Origin: Hermatobates lingyangjiaoensis
Lineage: Eukaryota > Arthropoda > Insecta > Hemiptera > Hermatobatidae
NCBI GenBank assembly: GCA_026182355.1
Contig: JAPFBL010000068.1
Location: 3,923,001-3,987,000, forward strand
DNA length: 64,000 bases
Direction: 5' to 3'
The position numbers and the translations under genes were made by a program. Below are positions 33,746 to 46,952 of this stretch, piece by piece (the first letter of the stretch is position 1; every line of letters begins with the position of its first letter). The notes under the pieces are model-generated. The model was not told the DNA's origin. It did not search any database and saw nothing but the letters and a program-made list of their open reading frames with translations.

Positions 33746-36700
33746 TAATGATTAACCTTTCTGTGTTTTCAAAGTGCATCTTTAGATAGAATATGGTCTA
33801 CTGAAAAACGAAACGGTTTTTCACAAACAAGGACAGAGTTTGTCAGCTTAGTCTCCGAACTGTTTGCAAAAGTTAAACAGTCAAATGTTTATTTTATTAA
33901 TGAACAGCTGTAGCTTTGTCCATAGTACATCAGATCTTATTTTATATCCCATTATTGACTTAAATTATTAATAGAATAGTAAGTATATCTTGTATATCTT
34001 CTGTTTCTTCCAGTATGCTTGGCAGTTGTAAGAAATCCAATCCAATTTGTAAGAAATATTTTCAAATTTGAAAATATTTAACAAACGTGTTGTTTTACTT
34101 AATACTTTTTTTTTTACTTAGAGTTTATTTCTCAGATGAAATATATAAATCAGTTTTCTGAATTGTCATTTAAATGAAGCAATGAAGAGATGATAGTGCA
34201 TTTGAGATTTCATTTAGTGGTATGTTCCGAGTGGAAGGTATGTATTGAGAAAGAGGGTGTTTAATATCCCAAAAATATATATATTTTAAAGTAGTGATTT
34301 ATGTAAACTACTTTAATTTATCAGTTGTTCTACATGAAACTTTAGTTATAACCTTATCTTTCTCGCAGAAAAATATTTTCCAATATCTTTAAATTACAAA
34401 ATTATAAAAAAAGATTAGAACCACGAACTAGATTGTTGCTTTATTTTGAAATTATAAAGTCTAACTAAAATATTTTATTTAATAGTAATTCTAATTATTT
34501 TGGAGATGTTGATAACTTTAATATCATAGTTAATAATTAGATAAAATTCCTTTTTTACTCTTTTCACTCTACTGTTGAAACATCGGTTTTGTTAATGTTA
34601 ATCGAATACCAAGGTAGTTTTTGTTCATAAAAAGTCCTCTACGCGTTCACCTTGTAGTTATTTCCGGAAGTTCTACTAGAAAACTGAGCCTCTTTAAAAG
34701 CTGTAAGACTCCAAATTTTAGACCAAAATAAAGTGACCTCTGATTACCGAGGATAATTACATATTAGTAGAATTTAATTATATAGTTGTAATAACCAAAA
34801 CTGACAAGTTCCAACTAGAAACAGTAAAGGTTATTGTTTTTATCCTAATTAAACTTAAAGAAAAAAGATTTAGAAGAATGTAATACTGAGATATGTCTAG
34901 TTTTATGTACATGACCAAAAGGAATTGCCGGAGGATCAACATGGACAGACTCAGACCGAATCGCCTTTTTTTAATAATACCGGAGTCGTAAAACCCTACC
35001 TAATTCTCTAGTGAATACTCACTGTCTCTTTATCTATAACCACCAGTTTGATCCTATTATTTTTTAATTAATTATAAATTCAGAGTAAGAGGTGATTTTG
35101 ATATTCAATTTTCAGTCAATCTTATCTATGATTACGGAACCAATTTTTGTTGATTGAAAAAAAATTAAAGAATAGACTAAAATTAAAATGAACTGGATCT
35201 AACCTTCAACTTTTTTCATTTGTTTCAAAAAAAACGTATTATTTTTGTTTTAAGGTTTGTAATGATTTCCAAATATTTGTTAGCGTTAGTAACAATATAA
35301 ATCATAATAGAATTATAAGAGTTATCGTTCAATGGTTATTATTATTTTAAATTATTAATTTAACAAATTATTAGTGATTATTTCAAATAAATTTATTTAT
35401 CTAATATCAATCACATATAAATTAGGCCAAAGAAAGTTAAATTACTAGAACACTTTTCTTAACCATCTTGAAAGCTTTCAACATTTAATTGTCCTACAAT
35501 AGTTTTAACTAGTAAAATACTTTTAACATCACTTCTTAGTGACTATTAACTTTTTAAAAGAATATACACCTTTGATTTTTTGATAGCAGGTAAAGAATTT
35601 CACATGGAAGAACGGACTGAATATATACACATACCCACACACTGACCCTTACATTCTTCTATAGTTGACAAATCGCTGGTCACTGTTTGCAGCATTTAGT
35701 TATAAGACTATGACCATACTAGGGGTTTCAAAACTCTTTACACAAAAACTTACCTTCAGGAAAAACCAAAAAAACAGAAAAAACTATCCTTCAAAAAATA
35801 AGTTGCATACATTACAGTAAACTAAAACACTCACGATCTCTATAAATAAATATATGTAAATTGCACTTGTAGTTGAATGTATTTAAACAACAATAAATAA
35901 GTGTATTTCTAATGAAAAATAGACACTGAGGTGGAGATTCTGAAATAACATAACAATATTCGTATATACAATATATACACTTTGCTTTCAGTTAGGGATA
36001 TTTCAACCGTTTTCTAACTTAACAGCTTATAAAATGTTTTAAAGAAGTAGGTTAAAAAATAAGAATATTTTTTTCATTGGTGAGGATTTGAAAAATTAGA
36101 CAACGATTAGTCGACACAATGATTCCACTTTATAGTCACACAATAGCATGCGTATATTGAAGCTTTTATTAAAAAAAATTTTTTTTTGTTTTGTTAAAAA
36201 GTAAACTGATGTTAATTATTAAATGTAACCAGTGTCTGATTGTGTCAGGAATTTTCTCCTTGATAATAAATGTTTGCTTAAAATGTACGTTAAAACAACT
36301 GCAATGAAACAAATATACAGTGTGTGGATCAACCGATTAACAAATAGTTTATACTTCCATAGTGCACATCAGAATTAGAAGTTCAATCCAGATGGCAGTA
36401 CTGTTGAATCATTTCTTTAGTCTGAGTGCGAATTCTTATGAAATAGTCGTATGAGTATTCATATCGTCTTGTGGAGTGAGATTTATAAAATGTTCCTCAC
36501 AACTACTGGTGATGACGAGGTGAGTTAAGGTTCTGTAACGGTTTACAGAAGCTGGCGAAGGTTAGTGAGGCTGAACTAAGAAGCCTAGAGCGAGTAGGTA
36601 GATTTTTGTGTTAGTTTTCTGATGTAATAATTGGATTCCAATGCGGCATATCCATATTCTTGTCTTATACTGAAGTACTGACTGTAAGGTGAGGATATTT

Positions 36701-37044
36701 ATTCTAGACATTTGAATACAGAACTTGCCCTAGTGACCGGCTTAACTCAAGCTGTTTTGTTTAGTTTCGTTTCATTTTATAGTTAATCGAATGACCACCC
36801 TATAGTTAGGCTCTTTCTATGCGTAAGGAGTACTCTTAGATTAAGAATAGAACAAGCGTTGCACATTAAGTAAGTTACAAACTGCAATTCACAATGGAGG
36901 TAAGGTTTAAATGTAATTCTAGAGGCTAAATTGAGACCTAGGTATTTAACATTCGTTTTCTTATCTATGACTGGAGAATTTCAAGTGTATTAAGAATGTA
37001 AAAGTGAAATTTTAATTATTTTATAAATCTAAAATATATTACTG
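33746..37044. other. AT-rich interior of duplication copy 1, no gene seen
   Basis: No coding frame or known repeat recognised. One strong splice-donor-like string, GACGAG then GTGAGT, lies near 36513-36524. No matching acceptor or open frame supports an exon. Confidence 0.5.
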
Positions 37045-38304
37045 ACAACCATTGTAACAGTGATTACTCCATTTATATTATTAACATAGCTAAAGTCATT
37101 CCATCTCGAATGGATATATTTTACAACTTTTTTTCACTTTCTTCTTCGGGATTTAACACAGTTTAAATGAATCACCATCTTGCACGGATGTTTCGTCAAT
37201 CCAGTAAATCAAATGCTACCTCCATGGGATAGTCGGCTAGGTTGCTGCTTGCCGCAGCCATAGAGATGAGATTATACTGTGGTTGTTTTTGTTACTCTGT
37301 ATTTTCTATTCAGAGAAATTATTAACATAATTTCGTTAATAACCGTACTTATTTACTTATAAACCATGGTTGAAAAGTAGAATACTGATTTCAAAAACAT
37401 TAACGGTTCGATTATGTTGGGTGGTTTGAATAATACAGGTCTCTCAAAAAAGATTTTCACACAGTAATTAATTTTTAATTGTCAATCAATCAATTGAAAT
37501 TGAGACATAGTTAAACACTTATTTTAATAATTTTTACGTTCAATAGATTGTTGAATGAAATTACCATTATTTTCATTTGCTGAAACAGGTACAATTTCAT
37601 TATACATCACTCGAAAGTATTAAGATAATGATAATTCCTCCAGTTAAATGTTTCTGAGCTAATTGGAAATACTATTAATTGGTGGGAATGAACTTTTCGA
37701 CTATTCATTCGTACTCTAATGACGAGTGCCATCTGAAATTAGAAACAGTATTTGGTTAGGGAGTGCGTCGTGATAAGGTCTTGAAATATCTGCTGACATT
37801 AGAACATATTAGAGTTTGTTATCGCCGTCCTTTAACTTTTCTCATTATTCCACTTTAAATGGTTACAAGTTTTTCATGAAATATATTTAAAATTCACATT
37901 TATTCAATAGTTTTATTTTATTATCTAAGTTGTTATAGCATTATTTCTTATAATATTATTTCAATATTGTTTCATAGACCTAGCAGAGAGTACATTTCAT
38001 TTAATAATAAACAAGTAGTGGTATAAAGCATGCATGGTATAAAGCAATATGCTAAACTATCTCTTATGGAAGAAGAGTGTGTAGCGTGCTTATAGTTTAA
38101 AACATCATGTTTGATTGTTTAAATATTCTATAATTTATTCAATGTTCTATCCATTAATCGTGCAAGATGGTGAGATTCATTTAAACTGAGTTAAATCCCG
38201 AAGAAGAAAGTGAAAAAAAAAGTTGTAAAATATATCCATTCGAGATGGAATGACTTTAGCTATGTTAATAACAGAAATGAAGTAATCACTGTTACAATGG
38301 TTGT
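37045..38304. mobile_element. Foldback element with 142/146-bp inverted ends (copy 1)
   Basis: The left arm 37045-37186 begins ACAACCATTGTAACAGTGAT, and the right arm 38159-38304 is its reverse complement with a few differences. Landmarks are ATTCCATCTCGAATGGATAT, TTCTTCTTCGGGATTTAAC and CACCATCTTGCACG. The arms enclose about 970 bp of non-coding DNA. The layout suits a non-autonomous DNA transposon (MITE or foldback type), but the bases outside the arms do not form a clear target duplication, so the superfamily is open. The same element is at 46953-48215. Confidence 0.7.
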
Positions 38305-41300
38305 TTTTAAACATTCTTTTAAATAAATTATATGGTGATATCCTTGAGAAGATTTTTAAAAAATAATGAGGAAAATGGAATACCTAAGAAGAAAAAAAAG
38401 TGGTGGAGAAGATTATTTTCTTAAAGAGCTAGTTTATTAGAAGAAATCTTCAAATATAAGACAATATGTTCAAAATAGTAGTGTAAAAGAAAAACTGATG
38501 AATTATTGAAAATATATAGGAAGATGAGAGAAATTTTATTTACTTGCAAAGAACTTTCAGATGATGTAAGAGTACAGTAATATGATAGAACTATTATGAC
38601 AGGTCGATTGTATTAAGAAGTTTATTTCAAAAAAAGTAATGAAAAAATTAGACTTATTTAAATTTAGTGGCAAAGTGATAGAATGCATTGGTTTTGGTCA
38701 CGTTTTAAGAACACCGATTTGGCAATATGGTGGAAGAAAAGTTCGAATATTTAATTGAGTCAATGAAAAGAAAATCAAGGGCTTTGAAAATATATTGAAA
38801 GATTTACCTTTATTACCTATTGGCTTTTTAATAATTAAAATATGGGATTCTATTAATGAATGAACTTCTCAGGAGAAATCTTTAGTACTGCTTGATGTAA
38901 ATATAGACAATTTTTATCAGTAGTGTATCAGCTTCTTTTATTCTTTAATTGAAGATATCTGGATAGTTTAGGAGAGAAAAAGAGTCAAGGAAGAAACAAA
39001 ATATTGATCAAGGCATGGAGGAAAAGCAATTACGGAATGGTTATGATACTTTTGAAGAAGGGAGTGGGGTGTGAGGATAAAGTGCTTCCTAGATATTGAA
39101 AAAAATTTCAAATATCGTTGAGTGATTAAATGTATATTAAATTATAATAATATATTAAATGTATATACAGAGAGTGATTGAAAATGTGTAAAAAAAATTT
39201 AATAATAAATAAAATGAATGTCTACTAATATAGTACAGTCTTTTTTATGGTAACTCGCAGCCGTTTCCTTCTTAAGGCCGTCATTACAACACATGTATGT
39301 GATCCTTCAGAGGAATTTCAGTAAGTAGTTGAAAAACTAAAACACTCATTTTGTGTTAACTTGGAGATTTTTTACTTCCAAAGATGTAGTGATAGTCAAA
39401 ATACGATACAAAATTCCAAGAAAGGCCAAGGGATAAAAACCTTCAGATTGAATAAATGGTGTACTTATATTTTTACATCCATTAAATTGCTATTATATGT
39501 ATAATTAAGGTGTAATAAAAATAGTAACATTTAAGTTCAATTAGTGGCAACAAAATTGAGAATAGAACCTCTGAATAAGACTAATTCTGTAGTTGGACTT
39601 ACTGAGTGTTTTTTTCCACAGGTTTAGATCAAAATTAAATTTAGGAGATGCACTAGTTTATTTGAGGAATGAATCATTCATGGTGCTTACGTGAATTAAG
39701 AATGAACAATAATTGAATGTTTTTGTTGCCAATAGTGTCAAGAGAATATAGTTTGTCAGATACCCGATGGAGTTGTATTGTATACCTGAGGAAAGTATTG
39801 TAACCTACCTTTTACAATAAAATTGAAAAAGAAAAAAAATAAAAAAAAAGATAATTTATCTCGCTAATGGTGAAAGACTCAAGAAGGATATCTAGATGAA
39901 GTAAACAAAGAGAACCGAATGCAATAGCCATGACAATAATTAACATGACAGTAACAAATATTTAACAGATTATCTGAACTATTTTCTCATTAATATAAAA
40001 TTAGTTAAAATTCTAGGGAGAATGCTGCGCTTCATAAACGATTAGTTGGCAGGACAAAAAGAGAACCTTCGGTTTGTCAGAAGTTTAGAATTCAAAATTG
40101 TCATTATGGAGAATCATTCAATTTAAACATTTTGAAGACAGAGATTATGAGAAATATAGAAAATATTTTGTGACGAGAATAAACTGTGAAAAATTAAGCT
40201 TAAATTATCTGTATACAAGAATTATTAATTTTTAAGAATTCTTAATGATTTTAGAAATTAGGAATTTAATCAATCAATCGCAGAGAAGTTAATATTTGCT
40301 AACAAAGTTTAATACAAACAGCTAACAAAGTACTCATAGTATCCAAAAAGTTACTGTACTTTTGTAAATATATTCTTCGAAAAGATTAATTTTTGCGATT
40401 TACTATGAGTAGAGAATAGTGATCATGACAAAAGTATATTTTGAAAATTTTTTATTTTGGCAGTATGATTATAGGTTGCATGTCATCCCAAATTTTGCAA
40501 ACACGCCACAAATTGCACTATTAGACAGATCTGGATGGAATTTAAAGGATATTCAGACATACTTGCGTTGTTTGAACTGTTGCAATTTTTTTCTCGCTAT
40601 TCTAATTATTCTGGAAATTCATTATTGTTTTCATATGAGTATTGCATGATGAAAATTTCATAACATATTTAAGAGTACTACAGTAAATATAACACAGAAA
40701 AGGAAAACTAGATTAGTTTTGTCTAAATAAGAAGAACCGAGTGGAACTTTCGCATCCAATAGCTCATTCGTAAAATACCGTAATACGTTCGCAAGTTCGT
40801 ATTCTGGATAGAACATCTATTTATGTTTTGTATTTTTTTCTGTTAAGTATTAGAGAATAGTATTTTCTGATTTAGAGTAGTAATGAAATTAATTAACATC
40901 AAATAATGATTACAGGTTACTATTGATTTTGAACAACCTCTCTGAATCTATTGCACATTGAGTATTTTCTATATTCAGTTTGATTTGTAAGTCACTTGAA
41001 GTTGTTTGCCTTAATTTAATTAAAATCTCTGTATGTCAGAATAAATGATTTGTTGATCTTGTTAATTCTGTCAATGTTATTGACCGTGTTCAAGAAAAAA
41101 ATATATATATATATAAAGAACTCTCATCTATCACAAGATTGTATTGCTCCAAATAAGTTATGTGAAAGTAATTAAAAGTTTTTTTAGGTTATTTCAAAGC
41201 TATTGAAATGTAGACGTATTCAATTTAAAGCTGGGTCATTGAATATTGGAACATATTAGCATGGTGGGTTTAAATAAACAAAAGAAAGCAGATCTTTTTG

Positions 41301-41470
41301 AGGTCATAAGGAAAAAAGTGCAAGAAAGCCAATTTTACATAACTCAAACATTTATCTTAACCATAGCTTTATAAGGATTTGGAGTATCACTACACAGAAT
41401 TGCAAGTGACTGGTATCATATCACTTGCATTTTCTTATATGGTAAGAAAGCAAGAGAAAGAGAATCTTAT
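38305..41470. other. AT-rich end of duplication copy 1, no gene seen
   Basis: The 76-codon ORF at 40419-40649 has no recognisable domain. It changes at several residues in copy 2 (50371-50601) without losing its frame. Purine-rich stretches near 38330-38420 and 39830-39850 are simple sequence. Confidence 0.5.
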
Positions 41471-41472
41471 CT

Positions 41473-41619
41473 GTTGGGTTTTTGACTCTGACGAAGACCG
41501 CTTGTTACGGTTGAAAGATCTTAGTCTTGTTTTCCCATTTTCTTATTGTGGTTTGATCATTTTGTTTTGATCATTTTCTTATGATCATTGATTGTTATTT
41601 CACGTGTTTATGTGAAATC
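41473..41619 (+). mobile_element. PLE-like terminal repeat, family A, plus orientation
   Basis: It is identical to the right half of the palindrome at 32034-32180, with CTGACGA, the ACCG-loop-CGGT hairpin and GAAAGATCTTAGTC, ending in CACGTGTTTATGTGAAATC. The inverted left arm is absent here because the duplication starts in the spacer. Confidence 0.65.
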
Positions 41620-42477
41620 TTGTTATAGGGTATGTGAACAGTAAGAGAAGCAAGGAAGCAAAATTTACCGTTCCATATTCAAATGTCTACCTTCTCACTA
41701 CAAGAGAAAGGATAACTTAAACACTTCATGTTTAAAACGCTTTGTTTTATTAATAATATTTGTTTATGAGGAATGTTTGCCATGAAATAGTAGTTGATAA
41801 AAGTACTTTAGAAATCTGTTATTGACAAAATAAATATTAACTTGTTTAATTGCCTTGCACTGAAATATCTGCTCACTCGCAGGTCTGAATTTAGCTCTGA
41901 CTGACAAACAATAGAATTCCAGTGTAACCCACCAAAGGAAGTTTTTACTCATTTATGGGTAATTACCTGTTAAATTAAAGGAGACACTGTAGTGAACTAT
42001 AATTATTCTTACTCATAAACAAAAGTTACAAATTTAACTTCCTTTAGAGTGCTTGCCTGTTTCATTATTACATTGATAATATACCTATGTTGAATTTTTT
42101 CTTAATAATCCAGCCATCATATTCGTTAAGCAATCTTATTTTATTATTTTGTATTTTATTTTATTTGCATCTAAGTAAGCAATTACTTTAAATAAAATTA
42201 TAGAAAAAGACTGTAAGATTGACCAAAATTTTGAAGATAAAGGAAGACAGAGTAACAAAATAAAAGATTGAAATTAAATGAAAAATGAACCAGTTGTTTA
42301 ATCAAGTTTTCAATTTTCAATTGCAAATTGTTGGATTCAGTTGTAAAAATAAAATTGAAATCGTGCCGAATGGTAAGAAACAAAGATATTGGTAGGTTTT
42401 GCCGTTTCATTTAGTCGGAGCTTTATCTCTTAAGTGGTGGGTCAGTTTGGGAGGGCGTAAATAAAAGAGGGGCGGAA

Positions 42478-42663
42478 ATGAAGCTAGTGTTGAGAGGGAA
42501 CTGGACCTGCACGCAGGGCCGGCTCCTGATGCACGAGCTGGCTTACCTCCTCGAGTGCCACATCAACGAGAAATTACAGTATCGCTGTCAAGTCGGATAT
42601 TGCCGAGCCAGCTTCAAGCCTGCCAGTCAAACTCACATTAAACTAACTAACCCTCTTCATTAA
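42478..42663 (+). CDS. Small cysteine-containing ORF or exon, function unknown (copy 2)
   Basis: This is the duplicate of 33039-33224, with the same 61 residues, stop and AATAAA signal just after the stop. Flanking DNA in this part of the duplication is equally conserved, so the identity alone is not evidence of selection. Function unknown. Confidence 0.4.
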   Translation: MKLVLRGNWTCTQGRLLMHELAYLLECHINEKLQYRCQVGYCRASFKPASQTHIKLTNPLH

Positions 42664-42768
42664 GACTTTAATAAACCTTATTTGTTTTTCTATCATTCAA
42701 ATTACTAACTTGCATAAGTGTAAAATACATGCATATTGTTACACAGAGGTTAGTAAACATCAAATTAT

Positions 42769-43184
42769 TATACAAATAGTCATACCTCATGACTCGTTGT
42801 AGATGCCCAACCGGTTTTGTACGTCATGCTTATTCAAGTGGGACTGATAATAGTTGAAATATTCTGGATGTGAACCCTCGTTAAACAAATATGTCTAAAT
42901 TTCCTATTAATAATATTACTTATTATCTGATTTTATTCTTATATAATTTAAATAAATCATTGTTGTCAAATCGGTCACAGTAGTCCTTCCAATTTTATTA
43001 TTGGTTTTAATGGTATATCCAATATATTATATATGTTGGCACTACTACATTATTAGATATTTATAACTCATTCAGGATTGTTTGATTATTGACAACCCTG
43101 CTTAAAGAAGCACGGCATGTGAAACCGATCGGTCGTCTACGACAACGATTCACAAGGTATGACGGATTTTTATGATAATAAATG
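42769..43184. mobile_element. Inverted PLE-like pair, family G (copy 2)
   Basis: Same layout as 33330-33745. The ACCG-AT-CGGT stem III and the C at 43134 are unchanged. Confidence 0.5.
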
Positions 43185-45852
43185 TAATGATTAACCTTTC
43201 TGTGTTTTCAAAGTGCATCTTTAGATAGAATATGGTCTACTGAAAGACGAAACGGCTGAGGGTTTGTCAGCTTAGTCTCCGAACTGTTTGCAAAAGTTAA
43301 ACTGTCAAATGTTTATTTTATTAATGAACAGCTGTAGCTTTGTCCATAGTACATCAGATCTTATTTTATATCCCATTATTGACTTAAATTATTAATAGAA
43401 TAGTAAGTATATCTTGTATATCTTCTGTTTCTTCCAGTATGCTTGGCGGTTGTAAGAAATCCAATCCAATTTGTAAGAAATATTTTCAAATTTGAAAATA
43501 TTTAAAAAACGTGTTGTTTTCCTTAATACTTTTTTTTTACTTAGAGTTTATTTCTCAGATTAAATATATAAATCAGTTTTCTGAATTGGCATTTAAATGA
43601 AGCAATGGAGAGATTATAGTGGATTTGAGATTTCATTTAGTGGTATGTTCCGAGTGGAAGGTATGTATTGAGAAAGAGGGTGTTTAATATCCCAAAAGTA
43701 TTTATATTTTAAAGTAGTCATTTATGTAAACTACTTTAATTTATCAGCTGTTCTATATGAAACTTTAGTTATAACCTTATCTTTCTCGCAGAAAAATATT
43801 TTCCAATATCTTTAAATTACAAAATTATAAAAAAGGATTAGAACTACGAACTAGAATGTTACTTTATTTTGAAATTATAACGTCTAACTAAAATATTTTA
43901 TTTAATAATAATTCTAATTATTTTGGAGATGTTGATAACTTTAATATCATAGTTAATAATTAGATAAAATTCCTTTTCACTTATTTCACTCTACTGTTGA
44001 AACATCGGTTTTGTTAATGTTAATCGAATACCAACGTAGTTTTTGTTCATAAAAAGTCCTCTACGCGTTCACCTTGTAGTTATTTCCGGAAGCTCTACTA
44101 GAAAACTGAGCCTCTTTAAAAGCTGTAAGACTCCAAATTTTAGACCAAAATAAAGTGACCTCTGATTACCGAGGATAATTACATATTAGTAGAATTTAAT
44201 TATATAGTTGTAATAACCAAAACTGACAAGTTCCAACTAGAAACAGTAAAGGTTATTGTTTTTATCCTAATTAAACTTAAAGAAAAAAGATTTAGAAGAA
44301 TGTAATACTGAGATATGTCTAGTTTTATGTACATGACCAAAAGGAATTGCCGGAGGATCAACATGGACAGACTCAGACCGAATCGCCTTTTTTTAATAAT
44401 ACCGGAGTCGTAAAACCCTACTTAATTCTCTAGTGAATACTCACTGTCTCTTTATCTATAACCACCAGTTTGATCCTATTATTTTTTAATTAATTATAAA
44501 TTCAGAGTAAGAGGTGATTTTGATATTCAATTTTCAGTCAATCTTATCTATGATTACGGAACCAATTTTTGTTGATTGAAAAAAAATTAAAGAATAGACT
44601 AAAATTAAAATGAACTGGATCTAACCTTCAACTTTTTTCATTTGTTTCAAAAAAAACGTATTATTTTTGTTTTAAGGTTTGTAATGATTTCCAAATATTT
44701 GTTAGCGTTAGTAACAATATAAATCATAATAGAATTATAAGAGTTATCGTTCAATGGTTATTATTATTTTAAATAACAAATTATTAGTGATTATTTCAAA
44801 GAAATTTATTTATCTAATATGAATCACATATAAATTAGGCCAAAGAAAGTTAAATTACTAGAACACTTTTCTTAACCACCTTGAAAGCTTTAAACATTTA
44901 ATTGTCCTACAACAGTTTTAACTTGATTTTTTGATAGTAGGTAAAGAATTTCACTTGGAAGAACGGACTGAATATATACACATACACACACACTGACCCT
45001 TACATTCTTCTATAGTTGACAAACCGCTGGTCACTGTTTGCAGCATTTAGTTATAAGAATATGACCATACTAGGGGTTTCAAAACTCTTTACACAAAAAC
45101 TTACCTTCAGGAAAAACCAAAAAAACAGAAAAAACTGTCCTTCAAAAAATAAGTTGCATACATTACAGTAAACTAAAATACTCACGATCTCTATAAATAA
45201 ATATATGTAAATTGCACTTGTAGTTGAATGTATTTAAACAACAATAAATAAGTGTATTTCTAATGAAAAATAGACACTGGGGTGGAGATTCTGAAATAAC
45301 ATAACAATATTCGTATATACAATATATACACTTTGCTTTCAGTTAGGGATATTTCAACCGTTTTCTAACTTAACAGCTTATAAAATGTTTTAAAGAAGTA
45401 GGTTAAAAAATAAGAATATTTTTTTCATTGGTGAGGATTTGAAAAATTAGACAACGATTAGTCGACACAATGATTCCACTTTACAGTCACACAATAGCAT
45501 GCGTATATTGAAGCTTTTATTAAAAAAAATGTTTTTGTTTTGTTAAAAAGTAAACTGATGTTAATTATTAAATGTAACCAGTGTCTGATTGTGTCAGGAA
45601 TTTTCTCCTTGATAATAAATGTTTGCTTAAAATGTACGTTAAAACAACTGCAATGAAACAAATATACAGTGTGTGGATCAACCGATTAACAAATAGTTTA
45701 TACTTCCATAGTGCACATCAGAATTAGAAGTTCAATCCAGATGGCAGTACTGTTGAATCATTTCTTTAGTCTGAGTGGGAATTCTTATGAAATAGTCGTA
45801 TGAGTAATCATATCGTCTTGTGGAGTGAGATTTATAAACTATTCCTCAGAAC
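43185..45852. other. AT-rich interior of copy 2, no gene seen
   Basis: This is the most diverged part of the two copies, with substitutions and small indels throughout. No coding signal. Confidence 0.5.
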
Positions 45853-46425
45853 TACTGGTGATGACAGCTGTGGCTTCGGCTGAGGTAGAGGAAGACTCAG
45901 AAGATTTGACACGGATTCTTCAACAAAATTACTGACCTTGTTATATTTTACACGAATAGTACATTACCACTATATTTATATTTTATACTACTATCATAAT
46001 TAATATAGTTATTATAGTTATTATTAATAATAAGTTAATATATTATTATTGTTGTTATAGTTATTAATATAGTTAATAATTTAAATTATTATTATTATTA
46101 TTGTTGTTATTATTTAAACTACTATTAGTGATATTATTCTTATTAGTAGTCCCACCATATTATTCTTATTATTTGTATTATTATTATTATTATTATTATA
46201 ATACTAAAATTATAATTATAATTTTTATTCCTATTATTAATACTATTATTATTATTAATAAGCTTAAGACTTAGGATTAAGTTATTAGTTTGTAAGATAG
46301 ATTGTACAATAGGGGAAAAAGCCCGGTGGGCGACACTTAGTGTCCCCCGTACGGCTACCCCTGAACTCTGTAAACTGGGAGTAATCCCCAATAAAGAATT
46401 TTCATTCATTCATACTGGTGATGAC
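45853..46425 (+). mobile_element. 5'-truncated LINE insertion with 13-bp target duplication
   Basis: TACTGGTGATGAC occurs at 45853-45865 and again at 46413-46425. The homologous site in copy 1 (near 36505) has it once, so 45866-46412 (547 bp) is an insertion. The 5' end is an open frame, AVASAEVEEDSEDLTRILQQ then N-Y and a stop at 45933-45935, that reads like the last residues of a LINE ORF2. The 3' UTR holds TTA/ATT simple sequence, a GC-rich patch (about 46310-46375), AATAAA at 46391 and a TTCATTCATTCA tail. Target duplication, 5' truncation and a short-repeat tail are hallmarks of target-primed reverse transcription. The clade cannot be assigned. Confidence 0.9.
45960..46260. repeat. ATT/TTA-rich simple sequence inside the LINE 3' UTR
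   Basis: Runs of ATT and TTA units, interrupted by GTT and short unique pieces. The 88-codon ORF on the minus strand at 46143-46409 is produced by this sequence. Confidence 0.85.
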
Positions 46426-46952
46426 GAGGTGAGTTAAGGTTCTGTAACGGTTTACAGAATCTGGCGAAGGTTAGTGAGGCTGAACTAAGAAGCCTAGAGC
46501 GAGTAGGTAGATTTTTGTGTTAGTTTTCTGATGTAATAATTGGATTCCAATGCGGCATATCCATATTCTTGTCTTATACTGAAGTACTGACTGTAAGGTG
46601 AGGATATTTATTCTAGACATTTGAATACAGAACTTGCCCTAGTGACCGGCTTAACTCAAGCTGTTTTGTTTAGTTTCGTTTCATTTTATAGTTAATCGAA
46701 TGACCACCCAAAGTTAGGCTCTTTCTATGCGTAAGGAGCACTCTTAGATTAAGAATAGAACAAGCGTTGCACATTAAGTAAGTTACAAACTGCAATCCAC
46801 AATGGAGGTAAGGTTTAAATGTAATTCTAGAGGCTAAATTGAGACCTAGGTATTTAACATTCGTTTTCTTATCTATGACTGGAGAATTTCAAGTGTATTA
46901 AGAATGTAAAAGTGAAATTTTAATTATTTTATAAATCTAAAATATATTACTG

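Larger units (their letters stand above)
32034..41470 (+). repeat. Large tandem duplication, copy 1
   Basis: The sequence from 32034 recurs from 41473 in the same orientation. The offset is exactly 9439 bp over at least the first 1.2 kb and rises to 9952 bp near 40.4 kb. The last shared bases are AGAGAATCTTAT at 41459-41470 and again at 51409-51420. Copy 2 starts only two bases after copy 1 ends. Copy 1 keeps about 60 bp (near 35517-35578) that copy 2 lacks, and lacks about 46 bp present in copy 2 near 50203. No gene is recognisable apart from the small ORF at 33039. Confidence 0.97.

Noticed and set aside
40419..40649. Conserved 76-codon ORF kept in both duplicates
   Set aside because: The duplicates are nearly identical over the whole region, so an open frame in both is expected without selection. 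No domain recognised.
46143..46409. 88-codon ORF rich in asparagine and isoleucine
   Set aside because: It is produced by the ATT/TTA simple sequence in the LINE 3' UTR, on the antisense strand.
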